From Thermodesulfobacteriota bacterium (GTDB lineage Bacteria; Desulfobacterota; Thermodesulfobacteria; Thermodesulfobacteriales; Thermodesulfobacteriaceae): DNA of 64,000 nt. Below are positions 49,539 to 58,807 of this stretch, in pieces (the first letter of the stretch is position 1; each line of letters begins with the position of its first letter). The translations under genes and the position numbers were made by a program. The notes beneath the pieces were generated by a model. The model was not told the origin of the DNA. It saw only the letters and a list, made by a program, of their open reading frames with translations, and searched no databases. The stretch covers positions 1-64,000 of the forward strand of contig JAADEG010000048.1 in assembly GCA_013153525.1 (NCBI GenBank). The letters run 5' to 3'.

Positions 49539-50264
49539 TTAAAGCCTTTTTAAGAGTTCCTTAGAGGTTATTTCCCTTATTTTTTCTCCGTCAAAAATTA
49601 GAGTACTTTTACTTTGAATTGAGGTTAGTAAACTAACCAGAAGGTCTTTTCCTGGAAGTACTTCAGGATCTTTAAACTCAAGAAGTGCCCAAACTGAAAG
49701 TAGTTTAACCACATCGTCTGGAGAGTTTAAGTGTTCTCTTAAGTGAGAGTCTGCTCTTTCTGCCAGAAGCTCCTTTTTGTACTTAGGAGCAAGTCTTCCT
49801 AATCCCCAAACGACCCCTCTTTGAGCTGGTACGAATTCCAGGTAATTGTCAGCTTTGTACTTTCCTATTGATTCGGTATTCCATAAATAGGACACGAAAA
49901 TAGGCAGGTATTCCTTAGCAAGTGCAGGACTGTTGTAAAGTGCCTCTGCATAGCCCTCTGGAACTCCCCACGCCATACCACCTGATTCCTCGTTTAGCAT
50001 CCACATAAGCCTTCTAATAATAATTCTTGCTCTTTCCATCTCTTTTTCTGCAATTTTAGCAGTGAAGTATCCAAAAGCTGTAACTGCTTTCCACTTAACC
50101 ACTTCGTTCTTGTGACAAAAGGCACCTATAAGAGGACTAATTACTTTTTCTACTGGATATTGAGACAGCTTTTGAATTGTGCTTTTTATGTCTTCTGTAG
50201 CCTCAAGAATTTCCCACACTTCAGTTTTTAAGTAAAACTTTCTTTTCATAAGTCCTCCTTGCAA
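49539..50264 (-). CDS. HEAT-repeat-like protein, DVU0298-type
   Basis: VISPLIGAFCHKNEVVKWKAVTAFGYFTAKIA; EESGGMAWGVPEGYAEAL. Confidence 0.7.
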   Translation of the reverse strand: MQGGLMKRKFYLKTEVWEILEATEDIKSTIQKLSQYPVEKVISPLIGAFCHKNEVVKWKAVTAFGYFTAKIAEKEMERARIIIRRLMWMLNEESGGMAWGVPEGYAEALYNSPALAKEYLPIFVSYLWNTESIGKYKADNYLEFVPAQRGVVWGLGRLAPKYKKELLAERADSHLREHLNSPDDVVKLLSVWALLEFKDPEVLPGKDLLVSLLTSIQSKSTLIFDGEKIREITSKELLKRL

Positions 50265-50433
50265 ACTTGTTTAAATTTAAAAATTTTCTAAAGTAATTAT
50301 AACACTATACTTTAAACTTTTCAAAGAAATTTTTGAAAAACTCTTTAAAAGGGGATTGACAAAAATTTTTTTGGTAGAATTATATAACTTTTGAAGCCTT
50401 TAAAATTAGTTTAAGGTTGGGGCAGGCAGGAGA

Positions 50434-51639
50434 ATGGAAGAGATTCCGAAGATAAAGCCGGCTTTCAGAACTAATCATGTAGAATACGCAATAAGAGACA
50501 TAGTAGAGGCGTCAAAAGAGGCAAAAAGGGCAGGGAAAGAACTAATTTATCTTAACATAGGAGATCCTGTTCAATACGGATTTAGTCCTCCGGAAAACAT
50601 TCTTAAGGCTGTGTGTGACGCACTTTTTAAAAATTATAATTCTTATTCTGATTCAGTAGGTATTCCAGAGGCTGTTGAAGCGATAAGAAATTACGCTTTA
50701 AGAAAAGGTATTAAGCCTGTTGACATATATGTAACTCAGGGTGCATCAGAGGCTATAGAGTTTGCTATTTCTGCACTTGTTAATCCAGGAGAAAACATTT
50801 TACTTCCTTGTCCGTGTTACCCTCTTTATCAAGCAATAGTTGCAAAGTTTGAAATTCGTCCCAGGTATTATCATCTTGACGAAGAAAACGGTTGGGAGCC
50901 CGAGCTTGACAACATAGAAAAACTCATAGACAAAAATACCAAAGCTATAATAGTTATTAATCCTAATAATCCAACTGGAGCCATTTACTCAAGAGAAACC
51001 CTGCAAAGAATAGTTGACCTTGCGAGAAAGTACAGGTTGGTTATATTCTCAGACGAGATCTACGATCAGTTTATTCTTGAAGACAATATAGAGCACATTT
51101 CCATAGCATCTCTTGCAGAAGATGTTCCAGTAGTTACTTTTAACGGTCTTTCTAAGAATTACTTTGCTCCAGGTTTTAGAATTGGTTGGGGTATAATCTC
51201 TGGTCCTGAAGAGATACTTGGAGATTACATAGAAGCCATTCACAAACTCGCAAGAGCAAGACTTTGTGCTCCCCATCCATTACAGTTTGCCATACCAGAG
51301 GCTTTAAACAATGAAAACGGACACCTAAAAAAGATTCTTAGTGTACTAAAACACAGAAGAGACATATTAGTAAACGGACTCAATCAGATAGAACACATTA
51401 CCTGCGTGAAACCTGTAGGAGCTTTTTACGCATTTCCAAGGCTTCATCTTGAGATAAGTGATCTTGAATTTACTAAGAGACTTATTCTTGAAGAAGGAGT
51501 TGTGGTGGTTCACGGTAGTGGTTTTGGACAAAAACCAGGCACGAGACACTTCAGAATCGTTTTTCTCCCAGAAGAAGAAAAACTTTATACTGCGCTTGAG
51601 AAAATAGAGAGATTTATTAAGAAAATTTCATCTGTATGA
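50434..51639 (+). CDS. Pyridoxal-phosphate aminotransferase class I
   Basis: NPNNPTGAIYSRETL; FSDEIYDQ; NGLSKNYFAPGFRIGW. Confidence 0.93.
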   Translation: MEEIPKIKPAFRTNHVEYAIRDIVEASKEAKRAGKELIYLNIGDPVQYGFSPPENILKAVCDALFKNYNSYSDSVGIPEAVEAIRNYALRKGIKPVDIYVTQGASEAIEFAISALVNPGENILLPCPCYPLYQAIVAKFEIRPRYYHLDEENGWEPELDNIEKLIDKNTKAIIVINPNNPTGAIYSRETLQRIVDLARKYRLVIFSDEIYDQFILEDNIEHISIASLAEDVPVVTFNGLSKNYFAPGFRIGWGIISGPEEILGDYIEAIHKLARARLCAPHPLQFAIPEALNNENGHLKKILSVLKHRRDILVNGLNQIEHITCVKPVGAFYAFPRLHLEISDLEFTKRLILEEGVVVVHGSGFGQKPGTRHFRIVFLPEEEKLYTALEKIERFIKKISSV

Positions 51640-53015
51640 GAATTCCTGCTGTTCACGAGATAAAGAGAAAGTTCACAGAACTCTATCCAGACTATCCTGA
51701 AAGCTACTTTACGAATCCTGCAAGACGAGTCGTTTCAAAAATAAGAGAACTATGGAAAAGAGGAAAGATTTCAGAGTTAAAAGAGGAATTTTTGTTAAAG
51801 CTCATGCAGGAAGTCTTTACCGAGTACGAAACTCCGTCTTTAAAAAGAGTTATAAACGCTACAGGAGTGGTAATTCACACTAATCTCGGTAGATCTCCTC
51901 TTTCTGAAGAAGCCATAACTCAGCTCGTTTGTGTTGCGAAGTATTATTCTAATCTGGAATATGATCTTACTAAAGGAAAAAGAGGAAGCAGGTATGTACA
52001 TGTAGAAGAAATTCTTAAGGAAATAACTGGTGCTGAAGGAGCTTTAGTAGTAAACAACAACGCAGCAGCAGTATTAATAAGCTTAAACACTCTTGCAAAG
52101 GGCAAAGAAGTTATAGTATCAAGGGGGGAGCTCGTAGAAATAGGAGGTTCTTTTAGGATTCCAGAAGTAATGAAGTGGGCTGGTTGTATTTTGAGAGAAG
52201 TAGGAACAACCAATAAAACCCACTTTTTTGACTACGAAGACGCAATTACTGAAAATACAGCAATGCTTCTCAAAGTGCATAGAAGTAACTTTGCTCTCGT
52301 AGGTTTTACGAAGGAAGTTTCTACAGAAGACTTGGTAGCTCTTGGAAAAAAGTACGGACTTTATGTAATGAAAGACCTTGGAAGTGGATGTTTTATTGAC
52401 TTTTCTAAGTACGGATACTTAAAAGAACCTACGGTGCAGGAGGTTTTAAGAGCAGGGGTTGATGTAGTTACATTTTCTGGTGATAAGCTTCTTGGTGGAC
52501 CACAGGCTGGTATAATCCTTGGAAAAAAAGAACTAATAGACAAAATTCGTAAAAATCCTCTTAACAGAGCTTTAAGAATTGACAAGCTAACCTTAGCTGG
52601 GCTTGAAGCTACTTTAAGGCTTTATAGAGACGAAAAAATTGCTATTGAGCACATACCTATTTTAAAAATGATTTTAACTCCAGAAGAAGAATTGCTGAAA
52701 AGGGCTAAAAAACTTTTGAGGAAGTTAAAAAGAGCGATAAAGAGTTTTACCTTTGAACTTATTAAAACCACTGGAAAGACAGGTGGAGGTGCACTTCCTC
52801 TTCTTGAGCTTCCTTCTTGGGCTGTAGGAGTAAAAAGCTCAAGCCTTTCTCCTTCTCAACTTCAAGAAATTTTAAGAGAAGTTAGACCACCAATAATTGC
52901 GAGGGTGGAACAGGATGTCTTACTACTTGATCTTAGGTGCGTTTTTGAGGAAGAGATACCTTTAATAGTAAGGGCATTTAAGGAGCTTGAAGTTTATGGA
53001 ACTGAAAAAGTATAA
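51636..53015 (+). CDS. selA: L-seryl-tRNA(Sec) selenium transferase
   Basis: INATGVVIHTNLGRSPLS; EVGTTNKTH; KDLGSGCF; FSGDKLLGGPQAGII. Confidence 0.93.
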   Translation: MRIPAVHEIKRKFTELYPDYPESYFTNPARRVVSKIRELWKRGKISELKEEFLLKLMQEVFTEYETPSLKRVINATGVVIHTNLGRSPLSEEAITQLVCVAKYYSNLEYDLTKGKRGSRYVHVEEILKEITGAEGALVVNNNAAAVLISLNTLAKGKEVIVSRGELVEIGGSFRIPEVMKWAGCILREVGTTNKTHFFDYEDAITENTAMLLKVHRSNFALVGFTKEVSTEDLVALGKKYGLYVMKDLGSGCFIDFSKYGYLKEPTVQEVLRAGVDVVTFSGDKLLGGPQAGIILGKKELIDKIRKNPLNRALRIDKLTLAGLEATLRLYRDEKIAIEHIPILKMILTPEEELLKRAKKLLRKLKRAIKSFTFELIKTTGKTGGGALPLLELPSWAVGVKSSSLSPSQLQEILREVRPPIIARVEQDVLLLDLRCVFEEEIPLIVRAFKELEVYGTEKV

Positions 53016-54510
53016 ACCTTTTGTAAAGTTACTTTTTCCGATATTAAAAAAAGAATTAAGTTTAAAAGAAGACGCAATTAAAGAATTATTTTTAAACTCT
53101 ACTAAGGAACTTGCGTCTAAAAAAGAGGAAATTATTCCCATCTTGCTTGGTGAGAGGTTAGTTTTAGAACTCCTTGAAAGAGAGTTTTTACCTGTAGAAT
53201 TGTTGAAGGAGGTTTTACGAGAAAAAAGCGTAAAAGGGCTTATTTTAAAGGGAAATTTAAACAGACTGATTAAAAGTTTAAGACGCAGGTTTATATTTTT
53301 TGAATTAGGTAATGGCTTTTTCTTCGTTCCGTTTTTAAACGACGCAAAGATATTGATTAGAGAGATTTTTAACTCAAGAGAAGAGCTTAGAGGGGTTGAA
53401 GTAGAGCTTAATTTAGAGAACTTAAAGGAAAGACAGGACTTTTTGGCTTTAAACGAAGTATTTGGGTTTGATCTGCTTTTTGAAAAAGGTAAAAGAGAAA
53501 TAGAAAAGTTCTTTGGAAGATTAGATGTTAATAAGTTTAAAGAGGTAAATCAAAGATTTTTAGAACTGAGTGGAGGAATTTTGATTGGTAATTTAAGTGA
53601 GAAAATAAAAGGAGAGGTACTTAAAAATTTTGAAAGCTTAGAAACTTTTGACTTTGGAAGGGGCGTAATATTGTTGTTTAATTCTTTAAGTTTAGAAGGC
53701 GTGGAAAAAGTATGTGAGGAATTTAGGCTAAAGGCAGGTATGCTTACTAAGGGATTGTGGCAACAGTACGGGATTGAAGAGGCAACTCCTATTTTGTTTA
53801 TGCTTGGAGCTCTTGAACACGCCATTAGGTTAAGAGACAAACATGTGATCGTTTTTGAGGGATTTACCTATCATGTATTGGGTGACTTATTTTTTGAGTG
53901 GGGAGATATGAAAAAGGCTTTAAGATATTACGAACTTGGCAGTGCATATACCAAACAACCCGTTGAGCTTGCTTTAAGTAGAGCTGCTATTTGTTACGAG
54001 CTTGGAAATTACGCAGAGGCTGAATCCCTTTTAAAAAGAGCTCTGTGTGAGTGTAGAGGAAAAGATCCAGCGGTTTATTACAACTTGGGATTACTTTACT
54101 TTAAAAAGGGTCTTTACGAAGCAGCTGTTGAACAATTTTATAGAGCACACCTTATTTCACCTTTAGATGTTCTTTTTAGAGAGGCTTTAGTATCTGCTTT
54201 GTGGAAACTTGGAAGGTATGAAGAAATAAAAGAGCTTTTAGAAGATAAAGAAGATTTAAGTTTTAAGGAAATGAGAATTTTGGGTAAAGTTTACTTTAAG
54301 GAAGAAAATTTTCACAAAGCGTATGAATTTTTAAAAAAAGGAATATCTGGAGAACCAGATGTGGAGGCAATGTTGTACCTTGCGTGGATTTACTTGTACA
54401 TAAACAAAGAGTCACAAGCAGGAAGAATTTTGTTAGAAGAGGCAAGAGCAAATGCCTCTAAGGAAGAATACGACAGATTGTTGAAAGAATTAAATATAGA
54501 TGTAAAGTAG
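52987..54510 (+). CDS. TPR-repeat protein with Lys/Glu-rich N-terminal region
   Basis: C-terminal TPR units (KALRYYELGSAYTKQPVELALSRAAICYELGNYAEAESLL; VYYNLGLLYFKKGLYEAAVEQFYRAHLISP). Confidence 0.8.
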   Translation: MKFMELKKYKPFVKLLFPILKKELSLKEDAIKELFLNSTKELASKKEEIIPILLGERLVLELLEREFLPVELLKEVLREKSVKGLILKGNLNRLIKSLRRRFIFFELGNGFFFVPFLNDAKILIREIFNSREELRGVEVELNLENLKERQDFLALNEVFGFDLLFEKGKREIEKFFGRLDVNKFKEVNQRFLELSGGILIGNLSEKIKGEVLKNFESLETFDFGRGVILLFNSLSLEGVEKVCEEFRLKAGMLTKGLWQQYGIEEATPILFMLGALEHAIRLRDKHVIVFEGFTYHVLGDLFFEWGDMKKALRYYELGSAYTKQPVELALSRAAICYELGNYAEAESLLKRALCECRGKDPAVYYNLGLLYFKKGLYEAAVEQFYRAHLISPLDVLFREALVSALWKLGRYEEIKELLEDKEDLSFKEMRILGKVYFKEENFHKAYEFLKKGISGEPDVEAMLYLAWIYLYINKESQAGRILLEEARANASKEEYDRLLKELNIDVK

Positions 54511-54512
54511 AA

Positions 54513-55274
54513 ATGAGAGTTACTATTCTTGGCTCAGGAACGGGTTGGTTTAGAAAGGACAGGTGGGCACCTGGATACTTAGTAGAAGAAGGAGACTTTT
54601 GTTTGCTTCTTGACTGTGGACCAGGTGTTTTTAGAAGAATAATAGAGCTTGGTAAGGCGTTAGAAGACATTTCTGCTATTTTTGTGTCTCATTATCATCC
54701 TGACCATGTTTCAGACATCATTCCTTTCTTTTTTGCTATAAAGTACGAAATGGGTTATAAAAAAGCAATTCCTGTATGCGTTTATACTTCAGAACTCTTT
54801 TTAGAGTTTTTTGAAAACTTAAAGAAGGCTTTTAACGAATGGGTTGTTCCACCAGAAGACAAAGTTAAATTTCATTTTTTGCCGATAAAAAAGAAATATG
54901 AGTTTAAACTTGGTGTTTTTGAGGCAATGATTACACCTGTTAAACACAATCCAGAGAGCCTTGCAATAAGACTTGAAAAAGACGGAAAATCTTTAGTATA
55001 TTCTGGAGATACGGGATATTGTGAGGAATTAATAAACCTTGCAAAAGGAGCAGATGTTGCGATTTTTGAGTGTTCTAATTCCTTAGATTACAAGGTTGAG
55101 CATCATCTTGGTCCAGAAGAGGTTGCAGATATTGCAGAAAGGGCTAAAGTAAAAAAATTAGTGGTATCCCATTTGTATCCACATAGTGAGTGGGAGGGGC
55201 TTAAAAATTACATAGAAAAATACTTTTCAGGAGAGGTGATTATAGCAGAAGACTTTATGAATTTAGAAGTATAA
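54513..55274 (+). CDS. MBL-fold metallohydrolase, RNase Z-like
   Basis: SHYHPDHVSDI; SGDTGYCEEL; VSHLYPHSE. Confidence 0.9.
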   Translation: MRVTILGSGTGWFRKDRWAPGYLVEEGDFCLLLDCGPGVFRRIIELGKALEDISAIFVSHYHPDHVSDIIPFFFAIKYEMGYKKAIPVCVYTSELFLEFFENLKKAFNEWVVPPEDKVKFHFLPIKKKYEFKLGVFEAMITPVKHNPESLAIRLEKDGKSLVYSGDTGYCEELINLAKGADVAIFECSNSLDYKVEHHLGPEEVADIAERAKVKKLVVSHLYPHSEWEGLKNYIEKYFSGEVIIAEDFMNLEV

Positions 55275-55369
55275 AAAATTTAACGAAGTAAAAAAACCCC
55301 TAAGAAGAGGGAGGGGGATAATTTGTTGATTTTAAATAAAAATCAAAAAGGTAGAGGGGTGAGGCAGAG

Positions 55370-55735
55370 ATGGAGATCATTAAGGTAACATGGGAGGGAT
55401 TTGGTAACGGAAACAGAGAACTTTACACCTCAGAAAAGACTTACTTTAATCTTGAACAAGCAATTTTTAAGCTTGAGCCTTTTTTGTGGAACCTTGGGGT
55501 CAAGCTTTGTTTTGAAAAAAAGGCTATAAGTCACGGAGAAGGATGTTGTTCCAAGTACAGAATTCTTATAGACGGAGAACCAATAGAAAACATTATCCAC
55601 ATCGGAAGTAGTTGGAATTTGGCAGGAACTTACACATACAACGAAGTTTTGCCTGAACAAGAAATACCAGAACATGTAATAATCACTGCAGTGCTTACCA
55701 GAGTAAAAGAAAAGGCAATAGGTATGATGTATTAA
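55370..55735 (+). CDS. Uncharacterised protein, weakly DUF2703-like
   Basis: Coding ORF with SD; central CCSKYRILIDGEPIENII resembles the DUF2703 core (from memory). Confidence 0.65.
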   Translation: MEIIKVTWEGFGNGNRELYTSEKTYFNLEQAIFKLEPFLWNLGVKLCFEKKAISHGEGCCSKYRILIDGEPIENIIHIGSSWNLAGTYTYNEVLPEQEIPEHVIITAVLTRVKEKAIGMMY

Positions 55736-55764
55736 AAACTTTTAAATCCTTTTTGGAGGCATTT

Positions 55765-55983
55765 ATGGACGGGCTTGACCCTAAGCTTCTTAATAAGCTA
55801 AAACAAAAAGTACAAAGAGAACTTGCTGAAAAAGAAAAGGAGACTATTGAATACTGGATGAACGAGTTATTGAAGGTTTATCAGAAAAATCATCAAACTC
55901 TTGCAGAATTTAAGGCTGAAATAAGAAGTTTTATAGACAAAATGAAGAATCGTTTAGAGGTCTTAAAGACGAGAGGATATTAA
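55765..55983 (+). CDS. Small coiled-coil protein (start revised from 55753)
   Basis: SD GGAGG before ATG 55765; stop overlaps thrC start region. Confidence 0.7.
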   Translation: MDGLDPKLLNKLKQKVQRELAEKEKETIEYWMNELLKVYQKNHQTLAEFKAEIRSFIDKMKNRLEVLKTRGY

Positions 55984-57371
55984 TGAAGTACTTAAGTACA
56001 AGAGGTGGAGTTTCTGGACTAAGTTTTAGTGATACTGTTTTTGAAGGACTTGCTCCAGATGGTGGATTAATTCTTCCAGAAGACATCCCAGAGTTTGAGG
56101 AAAAAGAACTTAATGAACTTTCCAAGCTTTCTTATGTAGAACTTGCTTTTGAAGTTTTTAAACGATTTATTGACGACATCCCTTACGAAGACCTTTTTCA
56201 GTTAATAAAGAGAGCTTACGAAAGCTTTCGTACTCCAGAAGTAGCTCCTGTAGTAAAAAAAGGAGACATCTACATACTTGAACTTTTTCACGGACCTACC
56301 TGGGCTTTTAAAGACATAGCTCTTCAATTTTTGGGTGTTTTGTTTGAGTACTTACTTCAGAAAACCGGTAGAAAAATAAACATTCTTGGAGCAACTTCAG
56401 GTGATACTGGTTCTGCTGCAATTTACGGAGTTAAAGGTAAGAAGAACATTAAAATATTTATCCTGCATCCCCATAACAGGGTTTCAAAGGTTCAAGAGTT
56501 AATGATGACGACCGTTCAAGAAGAGAATGTAGAAAACCTTGCCATAGAAGGAACTTTTGACGATTGTCAGGCAATAGTTAAGTCTATTTTTATGGACTTA
56601 GAATTTAAAAGAAAGTATAGACTAACCTCTGTTAACTCTATAAATTGGGCAAGGGTTTTGGCACAAATAGTTTATTACATTTGGGCATACTTTAAGGTTA
56701 GAGAAGAAGAAAAAGTAGAGCACATATACTTTTGCGTACCTACTGGTAATTTTGGTGACATATTTGCCGGTTACATAGCAAGAAAAATGCTCAAAAAGAA
56801 AATTCCCAAGCTTGTTCTTGCTACTAACGAAAACGACATTCTTTATAGGTTCGTTACAAAAGGAGATTACTCAGTTGGAAGCGTGAAACCCACTATAAGT
56901 CCGTCTATGGACATTCAGATTGCAAGTAATTTTGAGAGGTATCTTTATTACTTTTACAACGAGGACGCAGAAAAAACAAAAAAAGCCATGGAAAAGTTTG
57001 CAAAGGAGAAAAAACTTGAGTTTTCTTCTGAGGAGGTAAAAAAGGTACAGGAAGACTTTGTTTCTGCAAGGGTGACAGAAGAGGAGACCTTGGAAACTAT
57101 AAAGGAGTTTTACGAAAAAACGGGTTATGTAGTTGATCCTCACACAGCAGTAGGAATTCGTGCGGTTAATAAGTGTTTAAGCGAAAGACCTGTTGTGTGC
57201 CTTGCAACTGCTCATCCAGCAAAATTTCCAGAAACCGTGGAAAAAGCCCTTGGAATGCCTTATGAGTTACCTTTAGAAATAAAAAGACTTTTTGAGCTTC
57301 CAAAAAGATACCAAGTACTTCCAGCAAACGAAGAAAAAGTAAAAGACTTCATTTCAAGGCAGGCTCTTTAA
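55983..57371 (+). CDS. thrC: Threonine synthase
   Basis: HGPTWAFKDIALQFLG; GATSGDTGSAAIYG; VPTGNFGDIFAGY. Confidence 0.95.
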   Translation: MKYLSTRGGVSGLSFSDTVFEGLAPDGGLILPEDIPEFEEKELNELSKLSYVELAFEVFKRFIDDIPYEDLFQLIKRAYESFRTPEVAPVVKKGDIYILELFHGPTWAFKDIALQFLGVLFEYLLQKTGRKINILGATSGDTGSAAIYGVKGKKNIKIFILHPHNRVSKVQELMMTTVQEENVENLAIEGTFDDCQAIVKSIFMDLEFKRKYRLTSVNSINWARVLAQIVYYIWAYFKVREEEKVEHIYFCVPTGNFGDIFAGYIARKMLKKKIPKLVLATNENDILYRFVTKGDYSVGSVKPTISPSMDIQIASNFERYLYYFYNEDAEKTKKAMEKFAKEKKLEFSSEEVKKVQEDFVSARVTEEETLETIKEFYEKTGYVVDPHTAVGIRAVNKCLSERPVVCLATAHPAKFPETVEKALGMPYELPLEIKRLFELPKRYQVLPANEEKVKDFISRQAL

Positions 57372-57450
57372 AAATTTAAATAAAAGTCTAATATATAAGC
57401 CTGCCCTTTTTGCGTTAGTTTTTTGAAACATCTTTTGGAGTATTATAACT

Positions 57451-58284
57451 ATGAAGAAGAAGTACAAGAAGTTTTTAATAGGAAGTTTGATATTTTTTTC
57501 AATCTTTGGAGGATTCTGGTTTTTTCTCGTTAAAACCAACATTCTTAACGGATTGTTTGGTACATTAAACTCCTTTTTTTGGAAAAGTGGTAGGTCAATA
57601 GGAGGTGACTTAAGAGAATTTTTTAAAGACTACTTTCTTCTCGTTAATTTAAAAAAAGAAAACGAAGTATTGAGAAAAGAAGTTCTCGTTTTAAAAGCTC
57701 AGCTTGCAAAGTGTCAAGAGGCTTTGAAACTTTACGCTAAGGTTGAGAAGTTTTATCAAGTTTCAAAGGACATTAAGGGATATAAAGCAACTGCACGGGT
57801 TATTTACAATCCTCTTGATCCGTATTCTCAAATAATTTACATAGACAAAGGAAGTAATAGTAACATTAAACCCCAAGCCCCTGTGTTTGCAGTAGCATTT
57901 AACAAAACAGTGGCACTCGTTGGGCAGGTCGTAGAAGTCCACAATAATTGGAGCAAAGTGATTCTCTTAACGCATCCTTCTTTTGCAGCAGATGTAAGAA
58001 TCGTAAGAACAGGAGACAGAGGAATTTTAAAAGGTACTGGGCAAACGACCTGTATAATAGAATACCTGCCCTCTACTGCAAGTCTAAAACCTGGAGATCA
58101 AGTAATTACTTCAGGAGAAGACGACTTATTTCCCCCGGATGTGTTAATAGGTACGGTGGTTTCAGTTAGAAGAGATCCTGTTCAAGCAGTTTTTAAAATA
58201 GCAGAAGTAAAACCAGCTATTAACATAAGAGACTTGCAGGTAGTGCATGTTCTGGTTAAAAATGTACGAAAAATAAAAAGGTAA
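57451..58284 (+). CDS. mreC: Rod shape-determining protein MreC
   Basis: N-terminal TM and coiled coil; IYIDKGSNSNIKPQAPVFA; TGDRGILKGTGQ. Confidence 0.9.
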   Translation: MKKKYKKFLIGSLIFFSIFGGFWFFLVKTNILNGLFGTLNSFFWKSGRSIGGDLREFFKDYFLLVNLKKENEVLRKEVLVLKAQLAKCQEALKLYAKVEKFYQVSKDIKGYKATARVIYNPLDPYSQIIYIDKGSNSNIKPQAPVFAVAFNKTVALVGQVVEVHNNWSKVILLTHPSFAADVRIVRTGDRGILKGTGQTTCIIEYLPSTASLKPGDQVITSGEDDLFPPDVLIGTVVSVRRDPVQAVFKIAEVKPAINIRDLQVVHVLVKNVRKIKR

Positions 58285-58287
58285 AAA

Positions 58288-58803
58288 ATGGATTTAAAGT
58301 CGTTTACTGCAGTATTGGTAGCACTTTTAATAATTTTTTCTTTTTTATATAATGCCTTGCAAAACCTGTTTGCTTATTCCTTAGGAAACATCTACTTAGC
58401 AATTCTTTTGGGTAGTCTTTTTTTCGTTGACTTCAATTGGTTAATTATAGGGTACGCATTTTTTTTGGGATGGTTAAGTGGACTTGACTCAGGACTTGAG
58501 TTTTTACATGCCTTATTTTTTAGTGGTTTGTGTTTTGCATTTTTTAAGTCTTCTTCTCTTTTTGAATTTAGAGATGTTACTAATAGATACTTGTGGTGGT
58601 TGATAGGTATAGGAAGTTACTTGATTTTTAGATTACTTATATACTTTTATCAATTACAATTAGACACCGACTTTAGCATAAGTTTTGTTTACTTAATTTG
58701 GAATTCTTTTTTATACGGGATGTTAACTTATGTTTATACTTTAATAATTTACAAAATCTGTAGAAAGGCTTTTTCTTACAGAAGAATTACTTTGTTTAAG
58801 TAA
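58288..58803 (+). CDS. mreD: Rod shape-determining protein MreD (by position and topology)
   Basis: Polytopic small membrane protein between mreC and PBP2. Confidence 0.75.
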   Translation: MDLKSFTAVLVALLIIFSFLYNALQNLFAYSLGNIYLAILLGSLFFVDFNWLIIGYAFFLGWLSGLDSGLEFLHALFFSGLCFAFFKSSSLFEFRDVTNRYLWWLIGIGSYLIFRLLIYFYQLQLDTDFSISFVYLIWNSFLYGMLTYVYTLIIYKICRKAFSYRRITLFK

Positions 58804-58807
58804 CGAA

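Noticed and set aside
52987-54510. Possible SelB because it follows selA
   Set aside because: No GTPase G1-G5 motifs; repeats are TPR.
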